A stretch of 32,886 nt of DNA from Candidatus Avelusimicrobium gallicola (GCA_020722185.1 DYLH01000016.1:1-32886), one strand, 5' to 3'. Shown: positions 1 to 8,982, counted from the stretch's first letter. Numbers and translations are program-made. The notes: a model not told the origin generated them from the letters alone.

Positions 1-27
1 AGGGAACCATAAAAAAGGATGGAAAAT

Positions 28-1467
28 ATGGACCCAGTTTCTCTTTTGAAAACTGTTGTTTTTCTGCCGTTAATAGGCGCCTTTCTGATTCCCTTTTCAA
101 ATCTTGTATCTAGAGAAGTAAGAAATGCCTTTGCTGTTTCTCTTGGCATCCTAACCTTTGCTAGCGCCGTGATGCTTATTCCAGCAGGGGTTATGAACTC
201 TCCATTGAGCTTATACATTCCTTTTCCGCTGGGATTAAATTTTGTGCTTATTGCCGATTCTCTTTCAGTCTTCATGGCTGCTGTTTCATCATTTGTGAGC
301 ATGATAATACTTTTCTACTCGATTGACTACATATCCCATTATGAAAACCAGACAGAATATTACACTATGGTTGTACTTTTTCTTGGATCTATGATGGGAC
401 TGGTTTTTTCCGGAAATCTTATATGGATGTATGGTTTTTGGGAAATGACTGGATTTGCCTCTTGGAGATTGGTTGGTTTTTTCAGGGGAGAAAAAGATGT
501 GCTAAAGGCAAATAAAACTATATTGGTAACTGTGTTTGGCGCTCTTCTTATGCTTTTAGGCATAATCATGGTTTATTTCGAACTTGGGACCTTCGATATA
601 TACGCTATGAAAGGTGCCAAGGTATCTCTTGCCGCATCATTTTTGATACTTGCTGGAATATTTTCCAAATCTGCAACTCTGCCTTTTTCAACATGGTTGC
701 CAGATGCCGGTGTGGCGCCTTCTACAGTGACTTCCCTTCTGCACGCGGCAGTGCTTGTCAAAATAGGAATATACGCGTATGCAAGGCTTTTTGGAGTTAC
801 TCTCGTAGTTCCAGAAGCTTTTTCCTACACTGTGGCGATAGTGACAGGCCTTAGCGCCATAATTTCAGCCGGGGCGGCAATAGTGGAAACTGACATGAAA
901 AGGATAATAGCATATTCCACGGTCAGTCAATTAGCTTTCATATTTCTTGGACTTGCCAGTGGAAATAAAACTGCTTTCATAGGAGGTTTATTGTATATAC
1001 TCATGCACAGCGTGGCAAAAGGTGGACTGTTTTTGTGCGCAGGCATTGTGGAGCAGAAAACACACACCAAAGACATAATGAAAATGGGCGGTTTATACAA
1101 GACAATGCCTCTGACTGGACTTTCTTTCGCGCTTTGCTCTTTATCTGTGATGGGAATACCACCATTTGGAGGCTTTTTTAGCAAATTTTTAGTATTTAAG
1201 GGAGCTGTTGAGTCCGGGAATATCCTTGTTCTTTCCCTGTTTACATTGGGAGCAATTATGACCTTGATATACCTATCCAGACTATTCTATTTGATCTTTC
1301 TTGGAGATTATAAATCTTTAGCTAATCCGCCACAAGAGGGATCGCCTGCCATGATTGCCAGTGTAGCCATGCTGGCTTTTACTGGAATAATTATGGGCTT
1401 GCTTATAGCTTATCCGTTTAACTATGCCACAATAATATCTACACAATTGGGAGTTAACTTACAATGA
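28..1467 (+). CDS. Antiporter-like subunit of group 4 [NiFe]-hydrogenase (NuoL/MrpA-type)
   Basis: This is a polytopic membrane protein of the proton-conducting NuoL/M/N and Mrp antiporter family. It should form part of the ion-pumping arm of the hydrogenase encoded downstream. Numbering from the chosen start, the family residues are visible: a TM5 Glu near 139 (FWEMTG), a TM7 Lys near 214 (IFSKSATLPFSTWLPDA), His and Lys near 239 and 245 (LLHAAVLVKIG), and a late Lys in GGFFSKFLVFKG. About 479 aa is normal for a core antiporter-like subunit. I chose ATG 28 because AAGGATGG at 15-22 lies at Shine-Dalgarno distance from it, whereas the in-frame ATG at 19 overlaps that site. The stop overlaps the next start as ATGA, so the genes are translationally coupled. 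The operon may begin upstream of the window, so this may not be its first gene. Confidence 0.9.
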   Translation: MDPVSLLKTVVFLPLIGAFLIPFSNLVSREVRNAFAVSLGILTFASAVMLIPAGVMNSPLSLYIPFPLGLNFVLIADSLSVFMAAVSSFVSMIILFYSIDYISHYENQTEYYTMVVLFLGSMMGLVFSGNLIWMYGFWEMTGFASWRLVGFFRGEKDVLKANKTILVTVFGALLMLLGIIMVYFELGTFDIYAMKGAKVSLAASFLILAGIFSKSATLPFSTWLPDAGVAPSTVTSLLHAAVLVKIGIYAYARLFGVTLVVPEAFSYTVAIVTGLSAIISAGAAIVETDMKRIIAYSTVSQLAFIFLGLASGNKTAFIGGLLYILMHSVAKGGLFLCAGIVEQKTHTKDIMKMGGLYKTMPLTGLSFALCSLSVMGIPPFGGFFSKFLVFKGAVESGNILVLSLFTLGAIMTLIYLSRLFYLIFLGDYKSLANPPQEGSPAMIASVAMLAFTGIIMGLLIAYPFNYATIISTQLGVNLQ

Positions 1468-3323
1468 CTATAAACCTTATAGCAGTATTGTTGCCCTTTA
1501 TCTGCGCTCTTTTGATAATTCTTATATCAGATAAGACCAAATATCTAAAAGAGCTACTATCCATAGGCGTTTTACTGACTTCCTTTATAGCTGCCGCGCT
1601 TGGACTTGCTTATTCTTCTGGGGGAATTCAAACCTCTCTCAATCTTGAGTGGCTTGGCGAGATTAGCGCCCTGGCTCTTAAAGCTGACATCCTCTCCTCA
1701 TTTCTTTTGGCGGCTATCTCAATGTTTTCTCTAGCTGTAGCCATTTACTCATTCTCAATAGATAAGAAAGGATCTTCTAAATGGTTTTACTTCAATATCC
1801 TGATGACACAGTCTCTCGCCTCAGGAGCTGTTCTAAGCGATAGCCTGTTGACTATGCTTTTTTTCTGGGAGGGTATGCTAGTCTTTCTCTATACTTTCAT
1901 AGCTCTCTCCTCAGATAGCCATGAGGCTAAAAATACTGCCTTAAAAGCCTTCCTCATAAATGGCGCCACAGATCTACTGATGATGGTGGGGATAATAATA
2001 ACGGCCTCTCTTTCAGGAACCTTTAATATGTCAGCAATATCAAATTCAAAATTAACTCTCATTGGATGGGGGACGGCGGGATATACTTTGCTCCTCATAG
2101 GAGCAGTGTCTAAAGCTGGAGCCTTTCCTTTTCACACATGGATACCTGACGCGGCTTTGAATTCTTCAGCTTCATTTATGTCATATGTGCCCGCAGCTAT
2201 AGATAAATTGCTCGGAATTTATTTTTTAGCCAGAATAAGCATTTACCTTTATCAGTTGAGCAGTTCTATGCAAATAGTGCTTATGGCTCTTGGATCAATA
2301 ACAATAATAGTTGCTGTAATGATGGCTTTTGTCCAACAAGACTACAAAAAACTGCTTTCATACCACGCCGTAAGCCAAACTGGTTATATGATACTCGGTA
2401 TAGGTACACTTAATCCAATTGGTATAGCTGGCGGGCTTTTCCATATGATAAATCATGCCACCTATAAGTCATGTCTGTTCATGACAGCAGGCTCAGTGGA
2501 AAGGCAGACTGGCACTTCAAATATAGAGAAACTTGGCGGGCTTTTTAATAAAATGCCTGTGACGGCTGTATGTTTCGTAATAGCCGCCGCGGCTATCTCA
2601 GGGATAGCTCCTTTAAATGGCTTTTTTTCAAAAGAACTAATCTACAAGGGGACGCTTGAAACCGGTTATGTGTGGTTTTTTGTGGCGGCGGAACTTGGCT
2701 CTTTTCTGACTTTGGCCTCTTTCTTAAAACTTGGACACTCGGTCTTCTTTGGTAAAACACCATCCTATCTGGAAAATACGAAAGAAGCGCCATTCTCAAC
2801 CCTTTTTCCAATGATAGCTTTTGCGGCTATATGTCTGGCTTTTGGCTTTGGGGCATACTGGCCTATTGAGAATCTGATAAAGCCCTCCATTTCTCAAATT
2901 GGAGTAAATACCGCCTCAGAGCTAACTGGATTTCATTTAGATTATCTCTTCGCTATATCTATAGCTGTGATACTCCTAGCTATAGGGAATCACTTGCTCG
3001 GATTTCACCTTGCGGGGAATAAAGCCTCGAAAGCCAGCGACCACATACACCATGCTCCTTTGCTCTCATGGCTTTACGATATTGCCGAAAAGAAGTTCTT
3101 CGACATATATGAAATGGGCATGAGATTTGTTAAATACTCTGCTGGCTGGATATTTTCAATAGATAGATTCTTCGATAAGATAACTGATGATATACCTTCT
3201 GGGGCTTTTAATTTAACTTCTGAAAAAATATCTGCGATACACAATGGTTCATATTCCTTATATATGGCTATATCCCTTATAGGCGCAATCATCTATCTGA
3301 TTTTGGCCGGAGGATTAAAATGA
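1464..3323 (+). CDS. Large antiporter-like subunit of group 4 hydrogenase (NuoL-type, 619 aa)
   Basis: This is a second ion-translocating membrane subunit of the NuoL family. Visible conserved sites are the TM5 Glu at 136 (FFWEG), the TM7 Lys at 217 (VSKAGAFPFHTWIPDA), a Lys at 248 (YVPAAIDKLLG) in place of the more usual HAATMVK context, and Lys in NGFFSKELIYKG. At 619 aa it is longer than its two paralogues. The extra C-terminal part (about 480-619) contains a hydrophilic His-rich stretch (DHIHHAP) and ends in one more hydrophobic helix, as in NuoL proteins that carry a long lateral helix. I infer, but cannot prove, that it is the distal subunit. Both ends overlap neighbouring genes by ATGA. 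Confidence 0.9.
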   Translation: MTINLIAVLLPFICALLIILISDKTKYLKELLSIGVLLTSFIAAALGLAYSSGGIQTSLNLEWLGEISALALKADILSSFLLAAISMFSLAVAIYSFSIDKKGSSKWFYFNILMTQSLASGAVLSDSLLTMLFFWEGMLVFLYTFIALSSDSHEAKNTALKAFLINGATDLLMMVGIIITASLSGTFNMSAISNSKLTLIGWGTAGYTLLLIGAVSKAGAFPFHTWIPDAALNSSASFMSYVPAAIDKLLGIYFLARISIYLYQLSSSMQIVLMALGSITIIVAVMMAFVQQDYKKLLSYHAVSQTGYMILGIGTLNPIGIAGGLFHMINHATYKSCLFMTAGSVERQTGTSNIEKLGGLFNKMPVTAVCFVIAAAAISGIAPLNGFFSKELIYKGTLETGYVWFFVAAELGSFLTLASFLKLGHSVFFGKTPSYLENTKEAPFSTLFPMIAFAAICLAFGFGAYWPIENLIKPSISQIGVNTASELTGFHLDYLFAISIAVILLAIGNHLLGFHLAGNKASKASDHIHHAPLLSWLYDIAEKKFFDIYEMGMRFVKYSAGWIFSIDRFFDKITDDIPSGAFNLTSEKISAIHNGSYSLYMAISLIGAIIYLILAGGLK

Positions 3324-4717
3324 CTACAGAATTGCTTTCCTATTCCATTATTCCGCTTTTGGCGGCGCTTGCCATTCCCTTTTTTGGAAGAAGGAGTTTT
3401 AAGTTAACTGAAATTCTATCCAATGTCACACTTCTCGCTGGGCTGGGGAACTTGATGTTTATTATTTTCAACCCCTCAAATAAATTACATAATTACGAAA
3501 CTTTTTCATTCGATGGGTTCACAATTCTTATGCTTTTTACCATTTATCTTGTGGCCCTATCCATTGTTTTTTTCTCCACTTTCTTCAAAGTTGGAGATTT
3601 CAATAAGAACGCTTTTTATCCACTGATAATGATCTCAGTTTCAGCTATGAGTTCAATGGTTTTGTCAGTAGATTTTTTCAGTCTTTACATATTCATGGAA
3701 GCCCTTGCGGTGACATCTTTTGCGCTTATAGCCTGTGAAGAGAAGAAAAGCGGCATAGAGGCTGCCATAAAATACCTTTTGCTGACCTTTCCGGCTTCTG
3801 CTTTAATACTGATTGGACTTGCCATAATGCTCTTTGCAAATGGCTCATTGTATTTTGATATCTCAATGCAGAATGCCTCTCCAGCGGTATTTTCAGCTCT
3901 GGCCTTTATAGTCCTTGGGTTTGCAATAAAGGCGGGCTTATTCCCTTTCCACTTCTGGACACCAGACGCATACCAAGGCGCGCCTGCTACAGTGTCTGCC
4001 TACCTTGCAGGTATAGTAACCAAAGTCTCAGGGATGTACGCAATAATAAAGATATGTACACTGCTTAAGGTTATGGGACCTGCTTCATTTAAGATTTCCT
4101 CTCCTCTTATGCTGATAGGTGTGGCTACGCTAATATTTGGATCTATAGCCGCTTTGGCTCAGAAAGATTTTAAGAGAATGCTCGCCTTCTCAAGCATAAG
4201 CCAAATGGGATACATAGTTGCTGGGGCAGCCACACTTAATCCTATAGGCATATTGGGGGCCATACTTCATCTTTTTAATCATGCCACTTTCAAAACCTCT
4301 TTATTCTTAAATAGCGCGGCCATAGAAAAATCTGCCGGCACAACAAATATGAAAAAACTCTCAGGCCTTGAGAAAAACATGCCAGTAACTTCTTGGACAT
4401 CGGTAATAGCGATATTTTCCACAGCTGGACTTCCTCCGCTTTCTGGATTCTGGAGCAAGCTCCTTATAATACTTGCTTTGTGGGTAGCTGCGCCAAAACC
4501 TTATGCCATTCTTGCTCTGATATTTAGCATAGTCACTCTGGCATACTTTATGCTACTTCAAAAAAATGTTTTTTTCGGCAAGCCGAAAGAAGAATTAAAA
4601 GAAGTGAAAGAGGCCTCTGTGTATATGCTAATTCCAGTGATAGTTATGTGTTTGATAATAGTTGTTTCAGGGATATTTTTCCCTTTTGTTTTTGAATTCT
4701 TTGAGAAAACTCTTTGA
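3320..4717 (+). CDS. Antiporter-like subunit of group 4 hydrogenase (NuoN/MrpD-type)
   Basis: This is the third antiporter-like membrane subunit, 465 aa. The signature FHFWTPDAYQGAPATVSAYL is typical of NuoN/MrpD-like members. The TM5 Glu is at 127 (YIFMEALAVTSF), the TM7 Lys at 204 (FAIKAGLFPF), and a late Lys lies in PPLSGFWSKLLI. DFKRMLAFSSISQMGYI and LFNHATFKTSLF match the usual discontinuous-helix regions. The gene overlaps the previous one by ATGA. Three such subunits plus a NuoH-like protein would give a membrane arm comparable to complex I or hydrogenase-4 in pumping elements. Whether H+ or Na+ is moved cannot be told from the sequence. Confidence 0.9.
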   Translation: MTTELLSYSIIPLLAALAIPFFGRRSFKLTEILSNVTLLAGLGNLMFIIFNPSNKLHNYETFSFDGFTILMLFTIYLVALSIVFFSTFFKVGDFNKNAFYPLIMISVSAMSSMVLSVDFFSLYIFMEALAVTSFALIACEEKKSGIEAAIKYLLLTFPASALILIGLAIMLFANGSLYFDISMQNASPAVFSALAFIVLGFAIKAGLFPFHFWTPDAYQGAPATVSAYLAGIVTKVSGMYAIIKICTLLKVMGPASFKISSPLMLIGVATLIFGSIAALAQKDFKRMLAFSSISQMGYIVAGAATLNPIGILGAILHLFNHATFKTSLFLNSAAIEKSAGTTNMKKLSGLEKNMPVTSWTSVIAIFSTAGLPPLSGFWSKLLIILALWVAAPKPYAILALIFSIVTLAYFMLLQKNVFFGKPKEELKEVKEASVYMLIPVIVMCLIIVVSGIFFPFVFEFFEKTL

Positions 4718-4731
4718 GGAAAGGCGGAAAT

Positions 4732-5217
4732 ATGACATACAACCTATTCATATATCTTATAATCACGATAGTCGCTATCACAGCGGTAATGGCAAGAAAA
4801 ATGCTGATTTCTGCGATAATGCTGGCAGTGGCCAGCATAGCTCTATCCTTGCTTATGTTCAAATTTTCAGCCCCATGGGCTGCTCTTTTTGAGCTTTCTG
4901 TGTGCGCGGGACTTATCACTGTGCTTTTCATAAGCGCGGTAAGTCTTGTAAAAAAAGAGGATATGGCTCTCAAAGAGAGCAGGGCCAAATTTACAATTCT
5001 GCCTCTTATCTCTGGCGCCGTATTCATTTTTATGGCCATTTTTCTGATGCCTTATTTTGAGAGTCTTTCAGGTTTTACCAGAAATCCAGAGATTCAACCA
5101 AAGGTGGGAGAGATAATATGGAAATTTAGAAGCGCAGACCTGCTCGGACAAATCACTATCCTTGCAGCCGCAGTATTTGTGGTTAAATCTGTGTTTTATA
5201 AAAGGAGCGAACAATGA
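4732..5217 (+). CDS. NuoJ/MbhD-E-like membrane subunit of group 4 hydrogenase
   Basis: This is a small membrane protein of about 161 aa with roughly four to five hydrophobic helices. The segment FELSVCAGLITVLFISAVSL aligns by eye with the conserved helix of NuoJ and with the DUF4040/MbhD helix of membrane-bound hydrogenases. The end (SADLLGQITILAAAVFVV) resembles MbhE/NuoJ tails. I chose ATG 4732 because AGGAAAGGCGG at 4718-4728 precedes it; an upstream in-frame TTG at 4714 overlaps the previous stop and has no ribosome-binding site. It is coupled to the NuoK-like gene by ATGA. NuoJ and MbhD/E are hard to separate without a profile search. Confidence 0.8.
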   Translation: MTYNLFIYLIITIVAITAVMARKMLISAIMLAVASIALSLLMFKFSAPWAALFELSVCAGLITVLFISAVSLVKKEDMALKESRAKFTILPLISGAVFIFMAIFLMPYFESLSGFTRNPEIQPKVGEIIWKFRSADLLGQITILAAAVFVVKSVFYKRSEQ

Positions 5218-5528
5218 CTCTTACATCTACTTTTTCCCTTGACTGGCTTTTTGCGGCTCTGATAATTTTTATAGGAGCTTACTGTATGGTACTCACCCGC
5301 AACCTCATAAAGCAGCTTATAGGACTTGAAATAATATCGAAAGGCGTTATGATAGCCATTATCTCTTCAGGAGCTATGTCCGGGAATACCAATCTGGCCC
5401 AGGCAATAATAATAACCGTTATTCTCGTAGAGGCTGTAATAGTGGCGACGGGGCTTGCCCTGCTTGTAAAGGGCTACAGGCTGAATGAAAATATAGATGT
5501 GAAAAAACTTGACAATCTGAGAGGTTAA
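5214..5528 (+). CDS. NuoK/MrpC-like membrane subunit of group 4 hydrogenase
   Basis: This is a 104-aa protein with three hydrophobic helices, the usual NuoK/MrpC/HyfE-core size. It retains two acidic residues typical of the proton path in NuoK: the Glu in LIGLEIISKG and the Glu in ITVILVEAVIVATGLAL. It should sit between the NuoH-like subunit and the antiporter-like subunits and contribute to the central charged axis. The start overlaps the NuoJ-like stop as ATGA. One base separates its stop from the NuoA-like start. Confidence 0.9.
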   Translation: MTLTSTFSLDWLFAALIIFIGAYCMVLTRNLIKQLIGLEIISKGVMIAIISSGAMSGNTNLAQAIIITVILVEAVIVATGLALLVKGYRLNENIDVKKLDNLRG

Positions 5529-5529
5529 A

Positions 5530-5856
5530 ATGGAAATAATTCTCTATCCACCGATAGCTTTTATAATCGCTCTTTGCGTAGTATATCTTTTCTCTATGTT
5601 TTTTTCAGGTTGGGCGCCTAAATCGACTCCCAATACTGAAAAGACAAAGACTTATGCTTGCGGAGAGGATTTCCCTGCTGAGAAAGTTATTCCAAATTAC
5701 GAGGAGTTTTATCCTTTTGCTATTTTCTTCACCATACTCCATGTGGCCGGTCTTATGCTTGCCACAATGGCAACCGCCACTTCTATAAGTTTCGCGGTGC
5801 CAGTTATATATGTTTTATTAATCGGGACTATACTTCTTGTCCTTTTCCTAAGGTGA
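5530..5856 (+). CDS. NuoA-like membrane subunit in a hydrogenase operon
   Basis: This 108-aa protein has three hydrophobic helices. The order helix, polar loop with YACGEDFP, then FYPFAIFFTILHVAGLML parallels NuoA, which has an ECG-type loop followed by an MFFxIFDVE helix. The Asp and Glu of that NuoA helix are absent here: the corresponding stretch reads LHVA. A NuoA homologue is expected in complex I, but it is not a standard part of the simpler Ech or Mbh hydrogenases, so its presence is noteworthy. GAGG at 5521-5524 gives the ribosome-binding site just before ATG 5530. Assignment rests on helix pattern and operon position, so it is less secure than for the catalytic subunits. Confidence 0.7.
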   Translation: MEIILYPPIAFIIALCVVYLFSMFFSGWAPKSTPNTEKTKTYACGEDFPAEKVIPNYEEFYPFAIFFTILHVAGLMLATMATATSISFAVPVIYVLLIGTILLVLFLR

Positions 5857-5862
5857 CAAAAA

Positions 5863-6321
5863 ATGAAAATAAAAGAAAAAATAATACTCTGGTCCAGGCT
5901 TAAATCTCCATGGATACTTCATTTCAACACCGGCGCTTGCAATGGATGCGATATAGAAATAGTAGACGCATTAACTCCAAAATACGATGTGGAAAGATTT
6001 GGCCTTGTGCTTAAAGCCACTCCAAGGCACGCCGATGTCCTTGTGGTCAGTGGACCTGTGACAAGACAGCAGGCTAAAAGATTGAAAAGGATATATGAGC
6101 AGATGCCAGAACCGAAGTTTGTGCTGGCTGTTGGCGCATGCGCATGTTCTGGCGGTGTTTTTGACGGATGTTATAGCGTGCTTGGCGGGCTGGACAAAAT
6201 AATCCCGGTTTCTGCATACATTCCTGGCTGTCCTGTCAGGCCAGAAGCCATAATAGACGGAGTTGTTAAGCTCATAGGCGCTTTAGAATCTGGAGCCAAA
6301 AAAGAGATTGAAGCTAAATAG
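5863..6321 (+). CDS. Group 4 [NiFe]-hydrogenase small subunit (NuoB-like)
   Basis: This is the peripheral electron-transfer subunit that carries the proximal [4Fe-4S] cluster next to the NiFe site. Likely ligands are Cys26 and Cys29 in GACNGCDIEIVDAL, Cys93 or Cys95 in GACACSGGVF, and Cys123 in PGCPVRPE. The CxxC spacing is that of group 4 hydrogenases; complex I NuoB has adjacent cysteines instead. The 152-aa length is typical of group 4 small subunits and lacks the C-terminal half of standard uptake-hydrogenase small subunits. No Tat signal is present, so it should face the cytoplasm. AGGTGA precedes the ATG. Confidence 0.95.
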   Translation: MKIKEKIILWSRLKSPWILHFNTGACNGCDIEIVDALTPKYDVERFGLVLKATPRHADVLVVSGPVTRQQAKRLKRIYEQMPEPKFVLAVGACACSGGVFDGCYSVLGGLDKIIPVSAYIPGCPVRPEAIIDGVVKLIGALESGAKKEIEAK

Positions 6322-6336
6322 CTGGCTGGAGGACAC

Positions 6337-6825
6337 ATGTCTGAAACTTTAAAAGAAGAAGAATTAAAAAAAGAACTTGAAAATAAGTTTGCTGGATCTA
6401 TTTATGAAATTCAAATTGCAAGAAAGAATAGGATGTGGATATCTGTTAATCCCCAAGATGCTTTGCGACTCATGTCTTTTCTAAAAGAAAAAGGATACTT
6501 TCATCTCTCCACCATAACGGGTTTTGATGAAGGGGAGAATCTCGGCGCCATTTATCACATAACAGATTACTACACAATAGTAAATGTGAGAGTTAGAACA
6601 CCCAAGACTTCTCCATCGCTTAAAACAGTACGAGATATTTATCCTGTGTGTGAATCTTTTGAAAGAGAGCTTGAAGATCTTTTCGGTATAAAAATAGAAG
6701 GCCTTCCGGAAGGCAGGAATTATCCTCTGCCCGAAGGCTTTCCCAAAGGAGTTCATCCATTGAGAAAAGAAGTAAAACTTGACGAGCTGGTAAAACAGCT
6801 AGATTCCCAAAAGGAGGGAAAGTAA
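6337..6825 (+). CDS. NuoC-like (30-kDa type) hydrogenase subunit
   Basis: This 162-aa soluble subunit belongs to the NuoC/HycE-N/EchD family and packs on the large subunit. The family signature is visible: DIYPVCESFERELEDLFGI followed by the GLPEGRNYPLPEGFP and HPLRKEV segments, matching the usual W/YxxxERExxDMFGI...PLRK pattern. The N-terminal half (LSTITGFDEGENLGAIYHI) is the common NuoC lead-in. NuoC and NuoD are separate genes here, unlike fused HycE/HyfG. GGAGGA ahead of ATG 6337 supports the start. There is one base between its stop and the large-subunit start. Confidence 0.92.
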   Translation: MSETLKEEELKKELENKFAGSIYEIQIARKNRMWISVNPQDALRLMSFLKEKGYFHLSTITGFDEGENLGAIYHITDYYTIVNVRVRTPKTSPSLKTVRDIYPVCESFERELEDLFGIKIEGLPEGRNYPLPEGFPKGVHPLRKEVKLDELVKQLDSQKEGK

Positions 6826-6826
6826 T

Positions 6827-8020
6827 ATGGCAAAAATAACTATACCCCTTGGGCCTCAACATCCGGCATTAAAGGAACCAGAAAATTTTATGCTGGTGCT
6901 CGATGGAGAGCAAATTTGTGATGCGACAGTAAATCTTGGTTATAATCACCGCGGGATTGAAAAAGCGGCTGAAAACAGAAACTATATACAGGACATATAC
7001 CTACTGGAGAGAATTTGTGGTATTTGTTCACACTCTCATGTGAGCTGTTATATAGGATGTGTGGAAGAAATAGCAAAAGTGGAAGTGCCTCAAAGGGCGA
7101 AAGCCATAAGGACATTGGTTGCTGAGCTTGAAAGGATTCATAGCCACTTGCTCTGGCTTGGCGTTGCCGCTTATGAAATGGGATTTGAAACAATGTTTAT
7201 GTACACATGGCGAGACCGAGAACAGGTGCTTGATTGTCTTGAAATGCTAAGCGGAAATAGGGTTCACTATGGAATAAACACCCTAGGTGGAGTCAGACGT
7301 GATATCAATGCACAACAGGCCAAAGAGATAATTAAAAAGATAAACTACTTAGAGGAAAGGACAAAATACTATGTAAATCTGGCCACTGAAGAACCTACCG
7401 TATTGGCCAGAACTCAAAATGTGGGGAAATTGCCTTACAAAGTAGCGCTAGAAAGAAATGCTCTTGGCCCCACAGCCAGAGCCAGCGGTGTAAAAATGGA
7501 TGTAAGGAAGCAAGAGCCATATTTCATATATGACAAGCTGGATTTTGAGATGATCACTTATGACAGCGAAGATGTGTTTGGGAGGGTGGTCGTAAGGGTT
7601 CTAGAACTTGTCGAGTCGTATAAAATAATAAAGCAAGTGCTTTCAGCTCTTCCAGAGGGTGCGATATCTGTAAAGGTTCCATGGAAAATACCAGCCGGAG
7701 AATCTGTATTCAGATATGAAGCGCCTAGAGGCGAGGATATACATTATGTTAAATCAAATGGAAGCGAGATCCCAGAGAGGGTAAAAGTGAGAGCCCCTAC
7801 TCTTTCTAATTTTCAGTCAATACCCTATATGTTAAAGGGAGATTATCTGGCTGATGTGCCGATAACCATAGCTGCCATAGACCCATGTATGTCTTGCACT
7901 GATAGAGCCGTGGTCTATGATGCTAAAAATGGCAAAACCAGAACTTTTGACTGGGAAGAACTCAGAAAATATTCAATAGAGTTTTACAAAAAAAAGGGAG
8001 TGAATTTCTCGACAAAATAG
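6827..8020 (+). CDS. Group 4 [NiFe]-hydrogenase large (catalytic) subunit precursor
   Basis: This is the catalytic subunit for H+/H2 interconversion. Both nickel-binding motifs are intact: Cys64 and Cys67 in ERICGICSHSH, and Cys354 and Cys357 in DPCMSCTDR. NuoD of complex I has lost these cysteines, so this should bind NiFe(CN)2CO. After Arg360 a 37-residue tail follows (AVVYDAKNGKTRTF onward, with RKYSIE) that resembles the C-terminal extension removed from E. coli HycE by the endopeptidase HycI. It is therefore likely made as a precursor. No hyp maturation genes or endopeptidase gene are in the window, so these must lie elsewhere. AGGAGG precedes ATG 6827. Length (397 aa) is normal for a NuoD-type group 4 subunit without a fused NuoC domain. 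Confidence 0.96.
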   Translation: MAKITIPLGPQHPALKEPENFMLVLDGEQICDATVNLGYNHRGIEKAAENRNYIQDIYLLERICGICSHSHVSCYIGCVEEIAKVEVPQRAKAIRTLVAELERIHSHLLWLGVAAYEMGFETMFMYTWRDREQVLDCLEMLSGNRVHYGINTLGGVRRDINAQQAKEIIKKINYLEERTKYYVNLATEEPTVLARTQNVGKLPYKVALERNALGPTARASGVKMDVRKQEPYFIYDKLDFEMITYDSEDVFGRVVVRVLELVESYKIIKQVLSALPEGAISVKVPWKIPAGESVFRYEAPRGEDIHYVKSNGSEIPERVKVRAPTLSNFQSIPYMLKGDYLADVPITIAAIDPCMSCTDRAVVYDAKNGKTRTFDWEELRKYSIEFYKKKGVNFSTK

Positions 8021-8029
8021 GAGAAAAAA

Positions 8030-8974
8030 ATGGAGATGATTACAGCTTTAGTTTACATAGCCATATTTCCAGGCTTTTTCTTTCTGGCAGTATATGGCAC
8101 TGCACTTCAATGGGCAGACAGAAAGATATGCGCAGTAATGCAAAATAGAGTTGGGCCGCCATGGTATCAGACTCTGGCAGACTTTATAAAATTGGCGTCC
8201 AAAGAGGTGATAATACCAGATGGCGCGGATGTGAAAATGTTTAAAGCTCTGCCATATATCGCTGTGGCGGCTGTGATAACAGCAATGCTATTCATCCCCA
8301 TCACTTCTAGTCCCATTTATTCATTTCAAGGAGATATGATAGCTGTGGTATATCTTCTAACTATTCCAACAGCCACTTTTTTCCTTGCTGGCTGGTCTTC
8401 CACAAGTCCCTATGCTAGCTTTGGTTCTATGAGAGTTATGACTCAATTGTTTGGCTATGAGGTTCCCATGCTCCTGTCTCTAGTAGGGCCAGCCATACTT
8501 GCCGGATCATGGTCCATATATGACATATCCGCTTATTTTTCCACAAATCCCAAAATGCTGTTTTTTCAGATTATAGGGTTTATAGTTTCGCTTCTTTCTG
8601 TTCAAGGCAAACTTGAAAGAGTCCCTTTTGACACTCCACACGCGAAGAATGAAATAGTTGGAGGTCAATTTACTGAATATTCTGGCATTCTTCTTGGCCT
8701 TTTCAATCTCTCTATAGATATGGAAATGGTAGTATGCGCCGCTTTAATAAATGCTATTTTCCTTGGCGGAAGTTGGCAATTGGGCGGGTGGGCATCTATT
8801 GTTCTTTTCCTGATAAAAACTTTCGCAATAGTTTTTCTTTTTACTGCCATCAAAGCGATGATGGCCCGAGTTAGAATAGATCAAATGGTAAAGTTCTGCT
8901 GGAAATATCTTGCTCCGCTTGCCATGATTCAGATAATAGTAGACATTTGCCTTAAATACACATTACTGAAATAA
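8030..8974 (+). CDS. NuoH/HyfC-like membrane subunit of group 4 hydrogenase
   Basis: This 314-aa membrane protein connects the catalytic module to the pumping arm. Family features visible are DRKICAVMQNRVGPPWYQTLADFIKL after the first helix, and the cytoplasmic acidic loop ERVPFDTPHAKNEIVGGQFTEYSG, which matches the NuoH loop ExxRxPFDxPEAExELVAG with some substitutions. About eight hydrophobic helices are visible. AGGAG at 8019-8023, 6 nt before ATG 8030, supports this start over the next Met at 8036. Confidence 0.94.
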   Translation: MEMITALVYIAIFPGFFFLAVYGTALQWADRKICAVMQNRVGPPWYQTLADFIKLASKEVIIPDGADVKMFKALPYIAVAAVITAMLFIPITSSPIYSFQGDMIAVVYLLTIPTATFFLAGWSSTSPYASFGSMRVMTQLFGYEVPMLLSLVGPAILAGSWSIYDISAYFSTNPKMLFFQIIGFIVSLLSVQGKLERVPFDTPHAKNEIVGGQFTEYSGILLGLFNLSIDMEMVVCAALINAIFLGGSWQLGGWASIVLFLIKTFAIVFLFTAIKAMMARVRIDQMVKFCWKYLAPLAMIQIIVDICLKYTLLK

Positions 8975-8982
8975 GAGGAAAT

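Noticed and set aside
4714-4731. TTG start giving six extra residues to the NuoJ-like protein
   Set aside because: It overlaps the previous stop and lies in the Shine-Dalgarno of ATG 4732.
6827-8020. NADH-quinone oxidoreductase subunit D
   Set aside because: Both CxxC nickel-binding motifs are present and a HycE-like C-terminal tail follows; NuoD lacks these. No NuoEFG genes follow.
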